From contig NZ_LN875035.1 in NCBI RefSeq assembly GCF_001282685.1, positions 646,894 to 710,893 on the forward strand: DNA of 64,000 bases. The letters are read 5' to 3'. Both the position numbers and the translations under genes were made by a program. This stretch comes from Niameybacter massiliensis. GTDB taxonomy: Bacteria > Bacillota > Clostridia > Lachnospirales > Cellulosilyticaceae. The notes beneath the pieces were generated by a model, which made no database searches, had not been told where the DNA came from, and saw only the letters and a program-made list of their open reading frames with translations. Of this stretch, positions 9,174 to 17,242 are shown one piece after another; the stretch's first letter is position 1, and each line of letters begins with the position of its first letter.

Positions 9174-9203
9174 GTTATTTTTTATATAGGCTTGTCATAC
9201 AAT
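9174..9203 (+). promoter_or_regulatory. Candidate sporulation (sigma-E type) promoter for ylbJ
   Basis: The octamer CATACAAT at 9196-9203 matches the consensus sigma-E -10 element. A T/A-rich GTTATTT about 15 nt upstream is only a partial match to the -35. In Bacillus ylbJ belongs to the sigma-E regulon, which fits. The assignment rests on a motif match and context. Confidence 0.5.
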
Positions 9204-9249
9204 AGATAAAGCCATTAATGGCATGAATCCTCAAAAGGAGATGCATACT

Positions 9250-10347
9250 ATGCGAAAAGCTTTTACTGCCTGTTTTATTATTTTCCTTATGCTCATTATG
9301 TTACTTGAACCAGGCATCTGCATTGAAGGAGCCACTTCAGGTCTGTTACTCTGGTTCCAAAAAGTTTTGCCTTCATTATTACCTTTTATTATTCTTATTA
9401 ACTTACTCTGCTTCTTAGGAATAGTTTTCAAATTTAGCAAAGTGATTACACCTGTTACTACTAAACTTTTTCATCTATCTGGAAGTGCTTTCTTAGCCTT
9501 TGTATTAGGTCTTATTAGTGGTTATCCAATGGGTGCAAAACTAATCAAAAACTTATTAGAATCAGGTGAAATAACCTTTGAAGAAGCTCAGAAAGCATTG
9601 TGTTTTTGTTCTAACTGTGGCCCTTTGTTTATCATTGGGACCATTGGAACGCTTATGCTTGGCCAAACCAACTTAGGCTACTTTTTACTTCTCGTACACA
9701 TCTTGTCTGCTTTTCTTATGCTCTTACTTAGCCGTTTCTATCATGTATCTTCTACTAACAGTGTATCAAAAAGCTTACCCACAAATAGCAAAATGAGTTT
9801 TTCACAAGCCTTTACTGCAAGTATTCAAAATGGTATGGATACGATCGTTTATGTAGGTGGCTATATTATTTTCTTCTCAATGCTTATGAAATTACTTGGT
9901 CACTCTGCATTTTATAACAAGTTCACGCAAATATTAGGTCAGCTCATACATATTGACGGTACACTTATACATACCTTTTGTTTAAGTTTATTTGAATTCT
10001 CAAGTGGAAGTGCTGCGCTTACAAGCCTACTTCCAAAAGGTGTACCCTTATTCGCCTGCCTTTCAGCTCTTGTTGCATTTGGTGGTATTTGTGTACTTTT
10101 TCAAACCCAATATGTTCTTCAGGGATCAGGGCTTTCTATTAAACCCTACATACTCTCAAAGCTTCTACAGGCACTTCTCGCTTTTATTCTAACCTTTGTA
10201 CTCTTCCCTATTTGGAATTATTTCTTTAATAGTATACCTTATAATTTTAATGTAATCTGGTCTATTTTGCTTGGTATGGCACTTCTTTGTATTTGTTATT
10301 TCTTTAGAAGTTTAGCATCCTCTATGAAAGTACTTGAACGCAGTTAA
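9250..10347 (+). CDS. ylbJ: Sporulation integral membrane protein YlbJ
   Basis: YlbJ is a mother-cell membrane protein needed for spore cortex formation, with a nucleoside-recognition (Gate) type fold. The 365 residues contain about eight hydrophobic segments, starting with TACFIIFLMLIMLLEP. The motifs LGLISGYPMGAK and LCFCSNCGPLFIIGTIG, and the second-half repeat FEFSSGSAAL, are characteristic. I chose the ATG at 9250 because AAGGAG lies 9 nt upstream. The in-frame ATGs at 9223 and 9241 are badly placed relative to it. A sigma-E-like -10 precedes the gene. The substrate is unknown. Confidence 0.9.
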   Translation: MRKAFTACFIIFLMLIMLLEPGICIEGATSGLLLWFQKVLPSLLPFIILINLLCFLGIVFKFSKVITPVTTKLFHLSGSAFLAFVLGLISGYPMGAKLIKNLLESGEITFEEAQKALCFCSNCGPLFIIGTIGTLMLGQTNLGYFLLLVHILSAFLMLLLSRFYHVSSTNSVSKSLPTNSKMSFSQAFTASIQNGMDTIVYVGGYIIFFSMLMKLLGHSAFYNKFTQILGQLIHIDGTLIHTFCLSLFEFSSGSAALTSLLPKGVPLFACLSALVAFGGICVLFQTQYVLQGSGLSIKPYILSKLLQALLAFILTFVLFPIWNYFFNSIPYNFNVIWSILLGMALLCICYFFRSLASSMKVLERS

Positions 10348-10376
10348 CATACTTTCTCCTAAAGATCATTCCACAG

Positions 10377-10438
10377 TAAGATATAAAAAAGATGAGTCCC
10401 ATTATATAAATAATGTGGCTCATCTTTTTTATATCTTA
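10377..10438. terminator. Bidirectional terminator between ylbJ and the coiled-coil gene
   Basis: A very long near-perfect inverted repeat, with arms of about 29 nt and an ATAA loop, has T runs on both strands. It separates two convergent genes. Confidence 0.88.
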
Positions 10439-10471
10439 CTCTTAAAACACACCTTAAATTAAGAATATTAT

Positions 10472-11032
10472 CTATTCTTGTTCTCTCACTTCTTGAATTT
10501 GCATTGGAGCAGGATGAATCATATCTTTTAATTCTTGTCTATGATCATAAAGAATACGTAATTCACTTGTAATATAGTTTTCAAATTTTTGAGTTTCTCT
10601 ATGAATAGAATCTAATGTTGCTTTAAGCTGTTGTTCTGCTACTTTTACCGTTTCATTAGCATATTCAATGGAACCAATACGAATATCTCTTGCATCTTTA
10701 CGTGCATTTTCTAAAATCATTTGTGCACGTTCCTCTGCATATTTTGTAATTTCATGTTGCTCAATCATTTTTGATAGGGTTTCTTGAGCCTCTTGTATAA
10801 TCAATTGCCCTTCATTATGAGCTTCTGCTAAAATTTTGTTACGTTCATCTACAATCCAAACAGATTGTTGTAATTCATTTGGAAGTTTCATACGCATATC
10901 TTTGATACACTCTAAAAAATCATCACGATCAATAGAAACTTTACTACTCATAAAGCTACTTTTAGCTTCTTCTAATAAATCCTCCATTTGATCAAGTAAA
11001 GACATAATTTCTGTTTCCTTATTATATTCCAC
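10472..11032 (-). CDS. Conserved coiled-coil protein of unknown function
   Basis: The 186-residue protein is almost entirely helical and charged. It has heptad-like stretches (MSLLDQMEDLLEEAK, EGQLIIQEAQETLSKMIEQ, KVAEQQLKATLDSI) and no membrane segment or catalytic motif. Similar proteins next to coaD in Clostridia are often labelled ATPase because of weak resemblance to the F0 b-subunit stalk. I see no nucleotide-binding motif. The GTG start at 11032 directly follows the coaD stop, with GGGAGG 8 nt upstream. A later ATG (MSLLDQ) is the alternative. Tight coupling to coaD points to co-expression, not to a function. Confidence 0.75.
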   Translation of the reverse strand: MEYNKETEIMSLLDQMEDLLEEAKSSFMSSKVSIDRDDFLECIKDMRMKLPNELQQSVWIVDERNKILAEAHNEGQLIIQEAQETLSKMIEQHEITKYAEERAQMILENARKDARDIRIGSIEYANETVKVAEQQLKATLDSIHRETQKFENYITSELRILYDHRQELKDMIHPAPMQIQEVREQE

Positions 11033-11524
11033 TTACATTTCCTCCCTTTTAAATCTTTTCTCTAGCGCCCCCGCTACATATTCTGGTACAAGTTCATGAA
11101 AACGGCCATTAAATCTAACCAGTTCACGTACTGAACTCGAACTCAAAAATGAATATTGTGCATTTGTTACTAAAAATATTGTTTCAACTCTTGGTAATAA
11201 ACTTTTATTAATTTGTGCCATCTGCATTTCATACTCAAAATCTGTCACTGCTCGTAGGCCACGAATAATTACATCTGCGTCTTTTGCTTTTGCATAGTCT
11301 ACTAATAGTCCTGAGAACGTTTCTACTTTTACATTTGGAAGATGTGAAATACTTTTTTCAATAAGCTCCATACGCTCTTCAGTCTTAAACATTCCTTCAC
11401 CCTTATGAGGATTTGTAAGAACAGATACATACAGAAGATCTACCAGTTTAGCTGCTCTTTCAATGATATCCATGTGTCCTTTAGTTATAGGGTCAAAACT
11501 CCCTGGATAAACTCCTATTTTCAC
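11033..11524 (-). CDS. coaD: Phosphopantetheine adenylyltransferase
   Basis: CoaD transfers AMP from ATP to 4'-phosphopantetheine, the penultimate step of CoA synthesis. The HxGH-type motif is in GVYPGSFDPITKGHMDII, and the conserved C-terminal SSSSVREL motif is also present. The GTG at 11524 gives 163 aa, the usual length, and begins one nucleotide after the rsmD stop. An AAAGGA lies 10 nt upstream. The reading frame extends to a TTG at 11542, which overlaps that site and is unlikely. The rsmD-coaD pair is conserved across Firmicutes. Confidence 0.95.
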   Translation of the reverse strand: MKIGVYPGSFDPITKGHMDIIERAAKLVDLLYVSVLTNPHKGEGMFKTEERMELIEKSISHLPNVKVETFSGLLVDYAKAKDADVIIRGLRAVTDFEYEMQMAQINKSLLPRVETIFLVTNAQYSFLSSSSVRELVRFNGRFHELVPEYVAGALEKRFKREEM

Positions 11525-11525
11525 G

Positions 11526-12077
11526 CTACTGTATCCTTTCAAAAAAACTTAAAGTTGTCGTTTTATATGTCTTTTCTTTAATCAATGTAAAATGATCAAA
11601 TTGAGGCGTGTGTTTGGTTGTACCGCGTTCTAAAATGATATACCCTCCTTCATTAAGTAAAGCATATTCATTGATACATTCAAATACACGTTCAATGCCT
11701 TCTATTGCATAAGGTGGATCCATAAATATAATGTCAAATTTCTCATTTTTGTGCTTTAATTTTTGTAATGCTGTATATATATCTATATTATACACAATTG
11801 CATCATCTTGCAATCTTGTTTTTTCTAAATTTGTTTTAATACACTTCAACGCATCTGAGTGATGTTCTACCAAAACTGCACGTTCTGCCCCACGACTAAG
11901 TGCCTCAATAGCAATTGCACCACTACCGCTAAATAAATCTAAAAATTTACATCCAGGTATATCAAAGCTAATCATATTAAAAAGTGTTTCTTTAATACGA
12001 TCTACTGTAGGACGTGTATTCACCCCTTCAGGTGCTTCTAATTTTGTTCCTCTGTTTTTTCCACTAATAACGCGCAC
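11526..12077 (-). CDS. rsmD: 16S rRNA (guanine966-N2)-methyltransferase RsmD
   Basis: RsmD methylates G966 of 16S rRNA with SAM. The 183-residue protein begins MRVISGKNRGTKLEAPEG, followed by TRPTVDRIKETLFN. The SAM-binding DLFSGSGAIAIEALSRGA motif is at about residues 47-64, and the catalytic DPPY motif is in IIFMDPPYAIEGI. It sits between recG and coaD and is essentially continuous with coaD (1-nt gap), so the two are translationally linked. Confidence 0.95.
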   Translation of the reverse strand: MRVISGKNRGTKLEAPEGVNTRPTVDRIKETLFNMISFDIPGCKFLDLFSGSGAIAIEALSRGAERAVLVEHHSDALKCIKTNLEKTRLQDDAIVYNIDIYTALQKLKHKNEKFDIIFMDPPYAIEGIERVFECINEYALLNEGGYIILERGTTKHTPQFDHFTLIKEKTYKTTTLSFFERIQ

Positions 12078-12151
12078 ATTCTGTCTCCTTTACATTAAAC
12101 TTCATGCCGTATTATACCTTATCTCTAGAATCTTGTCATCCGTTAATCGAA

Positions 12152-14212
12152 TTATAAGGCTTTATGCATTTGTTCTCCATCTGTATAATCTAGTAATTTC
12201 TCCTTTAAGCCTTGATGAAGAGGATGGCTTAAGTCTGGATCCTGTCTTAAAAGTTCTGAGGCTGCCTGTTGTGCTACCTTTAAAACTTTAGCATCTGTAT
12301 AAAGGTTTGCAATCTTCATTTCTGGTAGCCCATGTTGCTTGGTTCCAAAGAAGTCTCCAGGCCCACGTAATTTAAGATCTGTATCTGCAATAACAAAACC
12401 ATCTGTACTTTCTTCCATAATTTTAAGACGTTTCTTCGTTACTTTATTTTTAGAATCGCTTACAAGTACACAGTAAGATTGATGTTTTCCACGCCCTACA
12501 CGTCCCCTTAACTGATGGAGCTGTGCAAGGCCAAAACGTTCTGCATTCTCTATCATCATGACCGTTGCATTGGGTACATTGACGCCAACCTCAACTACTG
12601 TTGTTGAAACTAAAATATGAATTTCTCCTTTTGCAAAAGCTTCCATGACTTTATTTTTCTCTTTTGGTTTCATTTTCCCATGTAAAATGCCTATTTCAAA
12701 ATGTGGGAATACTTGTTCTTTCAGATACGCTGCATATTCTGTTACACTTTTTAGCTCGGATTGTTTCTCATTTTCTTCTACCATTGGACAAATAATATAA
12801 CATTGACGTCCTTCTCTAATATGCTTATCTATAAATTGATAGATTCTTGCATGATAAGACGAATCCACTGCATTCGTCTTAATAGGCTGTCTCCCTGGAG
12901 GCAGTTCGTCAATAATAGATATATCCATATCACCGTATAAAATAAGTGCTAACGTTCGAGGAATTGGTGTTGCAGTCATAACAATAACATCTGGTGTCTC
13001 TCCTTTTTCTGAGAGTTTAAGACGTTGTCTTACACCGAAACGATGCTGCTCATCTGTAATAACAAGACCTAGCTTTGGTATTTCTACGTTATCCTCAATA
13101 AGTGCATGGGTTCCTACAACTAAATCGATTTCTCCAGTTGCAAGCTCCGCTAAAATACCCCGCTTCTCTTTAGCTGTTGTAGATCCTGTTAGGAGAGCTA
13201 CTTTTATATCAAACTGATTAAATACTTGTTCCAAAAATTCAAAATGCTGTTTTGCAAGTACTTCTGTTGGTGCCATTAAAGCGCCTTGATACCCATTTTT
13301 AATAGCAATAAAAAGACTAGCTGCAGCGATAACCGTCTTTCCTGAACCAACATCTCCTTGTACAAGGCGATTCCCAGCGTACTCACTTTTAAGATCTTTG
13401 GCAATCTCATTCATAACACGTTTTTGAGCCCCTGTAAATTCAAAGGGTAAACCTGCTAAAAAGTCTTTAAAACTTTCAGGAAGCTTTTTGCTACGCCCCT
13501 TAGTTCTCGCTAAAAAATCTGATTTCAAAACAAAGAGACTCAGTTGCAAGAAGAAGAGTTCTTCAAACACAAGACGCTTTCTAGCTTCAAAGAAAGCTTC
13601 ATCTTGACTTGGAAAGTGAATATTAGTAAGCGCAAAATTTTTGCTTTTTAGATCATATTTAGTTCTAAAATCTTCTGGAAGTGGATCTTCTATCTCAGGC
13701 AGGGCTAAACTCAACGCTTGCTCAATCAACTGTCTTATAACCTTTTGTGAAAGTTTTTGTGTTGTTGGATAAATAGGTATAATCTTAGCTGTTTTTTGAG
13801 AAGTACCCTGTTCTAGCTTCTCATATTCTGGACTTTCCATTTCTATACGCCCATATTGCCTTCTTATTTTCCCATAAAAATTATAAGTATCTCCTACTAC
13901 AAAATTATTTTTCATATAAGGTTGTCCATAAAATACAATATAGATACTTCCAGTCTCATCTTTCACTCTAAACTTAACTATAATTTTATATCCCTTTTTC
14001 ATAATCTCAGGTTTTGAGGTTACAGTGGCTACAATATTATTATCTTCATCCATTACTGTCTCTGATATTTTTGCAATTTGCCTTCTATCCTCGTATTCTC
14101 TAGGATAATGTTCAACTAAATCTTCAATGGTTTCTATACCAATTTTATTAAACTTTTTTATAGTTTGTTCGCCTACACCTTTTAATTCCATAATGGAATC
14201 TGTAAGAAACAT
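12152..14212 (-). CDS. recG: ATP-dependent DNA helicase RecG
   Basis: RecG remodels stalled replication forks and recombination intermediates. The 686-residue length is normal. An N-terminal wedge/OB domain (about residues 1-150) precedes the helicase core. Walker A is GDVGSGKTVIA, the DEAD-type box is DEQH, motif III is TATPIP, and the TRG region contains HQLRGRVGRGKHQSYC. It follows fakA after a strong hairpin, so expression may come partly from its own promoter. Confidence 0.97.
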   Translation of the reverse strand: MFLTDSIMELKGVGEQTIKKFNKIGIETIEDLVEHYPREYEDRRQIAKISETVMDEDNNIVATVTSKPEIMKKGYKIIVKFRVKDETGSIYIVFYGQPYMKNNFVVGDTYNFYGKIRRQYGRIEMESPEYEKLEQGTSQKTAKIIPIYPTTQKLSQKVIRQLIEQALSLALPEIEDPLPEDFRTKYDLKSKNFALTNIHFPSQDEAFFEARKRLVFEELFFLQLSLFVLKSDFLARTKGRSKKLPESFKDFLAGLPFEFTGAQKRVMNEIAKDLKSEYAGNRLVQGDVGSGKTVIAAASLFIAIKNGYQGALMAPTEVLAKQHFEFLEQVFNQFDIKVALLTGSTTAKEKRGILAELATGEIDLVVGTHALIEDNVEIPKLGLVITDEQHRFGVRQRLKLSEKGETPDVIVMTATPIPRTLALILYGDMDISIIDELPPGRQPIKTNAVDSSYHARIYQFIDKHIREGRQCYIICPMVEENEKQSELKSVTEYAAYLKEQVFPHFEIGILHGKMKPKEKNKVMEAFAKGEIHILVSTTVVEVGVNVPNATVMMIENAERFGLAQLHQLRGRVGRGKHQSYCVLVSDSKNKVTKKRLKIMEESTDGFVIADTDLKLRGPGDFFGTKQHGLPEMKIANLYTDAKVLKVAQQAASELLRQDPDLSHPLHQGLKEKLLDYTDGEQMHKAL

Positions 14213-14261
14213 ATTTTCACCCCTTTACTTATAAAATGTCCTTAAACCCATAAAAAGAGAA

Positions 14262-14298
14262 GGCCATCACAAAACCTACAGTTTCTTTTGTGATAGCC
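14262..14298 (-). terminator. Terminator after fakA
   Basis: Two 13-nt arms (GGCTATCACAAAA with TTTTGTGATGGCC, one G-U pair) enclose an 11-nt loop and are followed by TTCTCTTTTT on the minus strand. It lies between fakA and recG. Confidence 0.8.
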
Positions 14299-14316
14299 CT
14301 TTTATTTTATTTCATG

Positions 14317-15951
14317 TTATTCTGCTGAAATCATGAAGTAATAAACTGGTTGACCACCTGAATGTACTTCCACATCTGCTTCTGGGAAACCACCTTCTGC
14401 AATAGCGACATAATCTTCAGCTTGTTCTTCACTAATTTCTTCACCATAGTAAATAGTGATAATTTCTGCTTCTTCATTCATTTTTGCAAGAAGTTCAGTA
14501 AATGTTGCCTTTAAGTCACTATTGTGCACAACAATATTACCTTCTAAAATACCTAAGTATTCACCTTCTTTAATTTCTTGCCCATCAATTGTTGTATCTC
14601 TTACTGCAATAGTAATTTGTGCTGTTTCTACTGTTGAAATTGCTTCATTCATAGCTTCAACAACTTTTTTGATATCTCCACTCTCATCGTGGTTAACCAT
14701 CGCAGTAATACCTTGTGGGATTGTTTTTGAAGGAATAACATGTACATGACATTCTGTTTCAATATTAGCAGCTTGTTCTGCAGCTAATATAATATTTTTG
14801 TTATTAGGTAAGATAATAACTTCTTCCGCATGGGCACGTTCAATAGCTTCACTAATATCCTCAGTACTTGGATTCATTGTTTGGCCACCTTCAATCACTT
14901 CATCTACACCTAAACTCTTCATAATTTCTACTAAGCCTTCACCTGCCACGATAGAAACAAAAGCTAAAGGCTTACGTGGTCCTTTATCTTCTACTTGTTC
15001 GCCATCAGCTAGAATAGAAGTATGTTGTTCACGCATATTTTCAATTTTTATGCTTGTTAATGAGCCAAATTCAAGACCTTTTTGAAGCGCAAGACCTGGA
15101 TTATCTGTATGAACATGAATTTTAATGAAAGTTTCATCTGATACAGCTACAAGGCTATCACCAATTGTTTCTAGATACTCTCTTACTGCAGTTTCATTAT
15201 AATTTGCTTTGGGATCACGATTAACAATAAACTCTGTACAGTAACCAAAAGTAATATCTTCTGTATTAAAGTTTTTAAGTGCTTGGAATGCTGCTGTATT
15301 TGGCTTTGAAACTGGCTTTTTGATGTTAATTTGAATATCACCAGTGATTACCATTGCTGCACCTTCTAAAATGCAAAGAAGACCTTGTCCACCTGCATCT
15401 ACTACACCTGCTTCTTTTAATACAGGAAGCATGTCTGGGGTTTGATGAAGTACTTCATAACCATGTTCTAATACGCGCTTTGCAAACTCTTCCATATCTG
15501 TAACTTCCATGCTAAGTTGCATTGCTTTTGTAGCCACTTCTCTTGCTACTGTAAGAATGGTTCCTTCTTTTGGTTTCATAACAGCTTTATAGGCTGTATC
15601 TACGCCTGCTTGGAAAGCATTTGCTAAAGTTAAGGTATCAATAGGTTCATTTGTTAACGCTTTTGCAAAGCCACGAATAAGCTGAGATAAGATAACCCCC
15701 GAGTTACCTCTTGCACCTCTTAATGAGCCTGATGCTGCTGCATTACCAACTTCCATAACATTAGTTGGATCAACCTTTTCTACTTCTTTTGCTGCTGCAA
15801 GCATTGTGAGTGACATATTTGTTCCTGTATCTCCATCTGGAACAGGGAAAACATTTAATTCATTCACCATATTTTTCTTTTCATCTAAAAGCTTAGCTCC
15901 TGCTACAAACATACTTTGTAGAAGCTTTGCATCTATCACTTCTAATTTCAC
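14317..15951 (-). CDS. fakA: Fatty acid kinase FakA (DAK2/YloV family)
   Basis: FakA phosphorylates fatty acids held by FakB (DegV-family) carriers, and the acyl phosphates enter the PlsX/PlsY route. The N-terminal DAK2 nucleotide-binding domain has the metal-binding NVFPVPDGDTGTNM motif and SLRGARGNSGVILSQ. The central and C-terminal domains are typical of YloV. The GTG at 15951 (544 aa) has GAGGAGG 9 nt upstream. The open frame beginning with TTG at 15969 includes that site and is not the start. It follows the Asp23 gene as in Bacillus yloU-yloV. No degV/fakB gene is in the window. Confidence 0.93.
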   Translation of the reverse strand: MKLEVIDAKLLQSMFVAGAKLLDEKKNMVNELNVFPVPDGDTGTNMSLTMLAAAKEVEKVDPTNVMEVGNAAASGSLRGARGNSGVILSQLIRGFAKALTNEPIDTLTLANAFQAGVDTAYKAVMKPKEGTILTVAREVATKAMQLSMEVTDMEEFAKRVLEHGYEVLHQTPDMLPVLKEAGVVDAGGQGLLCILEGAAMVITGDIQINIKKPVSKPNTAAFQALKNFNTEDITFGYCTEFIVNRDPKANYNETAVREYLETIGDSLVAVSDETFIKIHVHTDNPGLALQKGLEFGSLTSIKIENMREQHTSILADGEQVEDKGPRKPLAFVSIVAGEGLVEIMKSLGVDEVIEGGQTMNPSTEDISEAIERAHAEEVIILPNNKNIILAAEQAANIETECHVHVIPSKTIPQGITAMVNHDESGDIKKVVEAMNEAISTVETAQITIAVRDTTIDGQEIKEGEYLGILEGNIVVHNSDLKATFTELLAKMNEEAEIITIYYGEEISEEQAEDYVAIAEGGFPEADVEVHSGGQPVYYFMISAE

Positions 15952-15983
15952 TTTTATGTGCCTCCTCAAAATTACCTCTATGA

Positions 15984-16343
15984 TTAGTTGTCTACGCGTA
16001 CGCCTTCGACATAAACTTTAATTTGTCTTACTTCTAAACCTAACATATCTTTAACTTTATATTTAACAGTGCTCATAAGGTTTTCTGTAACTGCAGAAAT
16101 TTTTGTACCATATTCAACAATAATATGGAACTCGATGTTAACACCATCATCTTCGCATACTTGTACAGCAATACCTTTAGTAAGACTTTCACCTTTTAGG
16201 AGTTGCACAATACCATCTTTAACATTTCTTGCTGCCATACCTACAATACCATAACATTCTGTAGCTGTTATACCACTGATTTGTGCAATAACCTCTTCAC
16301 TCATTGTAATAGTACCGTATTCATTTGAAAATTTTCCGCCCAT
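15984..16343 (-). CDS. Asp23/Gls24 family envelope stress protein
   Basis: This 119-residue protein matches the Asp23 (DUF322, Bacillus YloU) family. An N-terminal EYGTITMSEEVIAQISGITATECYGIVGMA block is followed by alternating beta strands and a C-terminal VRQIKVYVEGVRV. Family members associate with the membrane through partners and are linked to cell-envelope stress. An AAGGAGGTATAAG site precedes the ATG. It is the first gene of the Asp23-fakA unit and is divergent from rpmB. Confidence 0.9.
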   Translation of the reverse strand: MGGKFSNEYGTITMSEEVIAQISGITATECYGIVGMAARNVKDGIVQLLKGESLTKGIAVQVCEDDGVNIEFHIIVEYGTKISAVTENLMSTVKYKVKDMLGLEVRQIKVYVEGVRVDN

Positions 16344-16411
16344 TCTTATACCTCCTTATTTATTTTCTTGTTTATACCTTAATTTTAATGTTTATCATGC
16401 TTTTGCTTCAT

Positions 16412-16440
16412 ATTATAACATTGTTTACTTTATAAATAAA
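16412..16440 (-). promoter_or_regulatory. Candidate promoter for the Asp23-fakA unit
   Basis: A perfect TATAAT (-10) is present on the minus strand about 69 nt upstream of the Asp23 start. The -35 at 17-nt spacing, TTTATT, is weak. It faces the rpmB promoter. Confidence 0.5.
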
Positions 16441-16502
16441 GTATTTACAGGTTAGCTTTTCCAACTATTTTATTTTTTAGACAAATAAATAGGACAACAC
16501 AC

Positions 16503-16531
16503 TTGAAATATAACTTATTATCTGTTAGAAT
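16503..16531 (+). promoter_or_regulatory. Promoter for rpmB
   Basis: TTGAAA and TAGAAT are separated by exactly 17 nt, about 45 nt upstream of the rpmB start codon on the plus strand. Confidence 0.7.
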
Positions 16532-16575
16532 ATCAGTTGTTATGTCACGGATATTATTTTAAGGAGGTGTTTACA

Positions 16576-16761
16576 GTGGCAAAATGTGAAATTTGTTCAA
16601 AAGACGTACACTTTGGTATCAAAGTAAGTCACTCTCATAGAAGATCAAATAAAATGTGGAAAGCGAACGTGAAAAAAGTTAAAATCAACGCTAATGGTGT
16701 TGTTAGAACTGCTAACGTATGTACACGTTGTTTACGTTCAAACTTAGTTGCTCGTGCGTAG
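16576..16761 (+). CDS. rpmB: 50S ribosomal protein L28
   Basis: The 61-residue protein has the L28 sequence, including VSHSHRRSNKMWKANVKKV and the C-terminal CTRCLRS. It carries two zinc-type Cys pairs (CEIC and CTRC), so it is the zinc-containing form, as is L32 in this window. The GTG at 16576 is 7 nt after AAGGAGGTG. The longer frame from 16537 is excluded by that site. It is monocistronic, with its own promoter and terminator, and is convergent with spoVM as in Bacillus. Confidence 0.96.
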   Translation: MAKCEICSKDVHFGIKVSHSHRRSNKMWKANVKKVKINANGVVRTANVCTRCLRSNLVARA

Positions 16762-16777
16762 TATCAAAGTTTAATAG

Positions 16778-16812
16778 ATTCCATAGTTCATTGTTTGAAT
16801 GAATTATGGAAT
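16778..16812 (+). terminator. Terminator after rpmB
   Basis: Two 15-nt arms (16778-16792 and 16798-16812, one wobble pair) enclose a 5-nt loop and lead into TTTTATTT. Confidence 0.82.
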
Positions 16813-16824
16813 TTTTATTTCCAT

Positions 16825-16861
16825 AAAAAAAGGGTGTATCCTTGGGATACGCCCCTTTTTT
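16825..16861. terminator. Bidirectional terminator between rpmB and spoVM
   Basis: A hairpin with a GTATCC/GGATAC core and GGG/CCC extension has a TTG loop and is flanked by A and T runs. It works as the spoVM terminator on the minus strand and as a second stop for rpmB. Confidence 0.85.
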
Positions 16862-16938
16862 TATGCTTTACCACCTTTATAAACTTTGCCTACTATCTTT
16901 CCTAACCACTTTGGTAATTTAATTACATAAATCTTCAT
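16861..16938 (-). CDS. spoVM: Stage V sporulation protein M
   Basis: This 25-residue peptide is far below usual ORF cut-offs. It begins MKIYVIKLPKWLGKIVGKV, which matches the SpoVM pattern of a short N-terminus with the helix-breaking proline (KLPK) followed by an amphipathic helix. Bacillus SpoVM begins with the same MKxYxIKLPKxLGxIV layout. The peptide recognises the convex forespore membrane and anchors SpoIVA coat assembly. The C-terminus (YKGGKA) differs from Bacillus. A strong GGGGAGGTG site lies upstream of the ATG at 16938. The position between thiN and rpmB is exactly that of Bacillus spoVM. The terminator at 16825 directly follows its stop. Confidence 0.9.
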   Translation of the reverse strand: MKIYVIKLPKWLGKIVGKVYKGGKA

Positions 16939-16951
16939 AAGGCACCTCCCC

Positions 16952-17095
16952 TTAGCCACAGGTTAATATATATCCTATTAAAATTAAAATCGCAGCTGTT
17001 GTCAGAATCCACCCAAGTGCAGGTATTACAATAACTAGTAACATGCCACATCCTACACAAAAGCAGACAAGACCTAATACATGTTTTTTCATCAT
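16952..17095 (-). CDS. Small single-span membrane protein upstream of spoVM
   Basis: A 47-codon ORF starts with tandem ATGs (17095 and 17092) and reads MMKKHVLGLVCFCVGCGMLL, followed by a second hydrophobic stretch with IPALGWILTTAAILILIGYI. Two Lys at the N-terminus and two hydrophobic helices suggest a tiny membrane peptide. Its four cysteines are unusual for its size. The ribosome site is modest (GCAGGG about 4-7 nt upstream). The stop is separated by only about 13 nt from the spoVM start, so both are probably on one mRNA. I do not recognise a named family. A different overlapping frame of 63 codons shows no protein-like features. Confidence 0.65.
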   Translation of the reverse strand: MMKKHVLGLVCFCVGCGMLLVIVIPALGWILTTAAILILIGYILTCG

Positions 17096-17153
17096 TCAAC
17101 CCTGCTTTCTTGTGTGTCATCTTCATTCTTATATATCCATATTATTCCAACAA

Positions 17154-17189
17154 AAAATAAAGTGTGCATTATTTTGCACACTTTATTTT
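17154..17189 (-). terminator. Terminator after thiN
   Basis: Two 15-nt perfectly complementary arms (17154-17168 and 17175-17189) have a 6-nt loop and a downstream T run on the minus strand. It closes the yicC-to-thiN operon and separates it from the spoVM unit. Confidence 0.85.
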
Positions 17190-17242
17190 TATGTTGCACT
17201 AGGCTTATTCTATTCTAGAGAAGCTTATACTATTTTATCATT

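Noticed and set aside
16935-17126. A 63-codon minus-strand ORF covering the spoVM region
   Set aside because: It overlaps the spoVM ribosome site in another frame, is Cys-rich and unlike any protein pattern. The 47-codon hydrophobic ORF and SpoVM explain the same DNA better.
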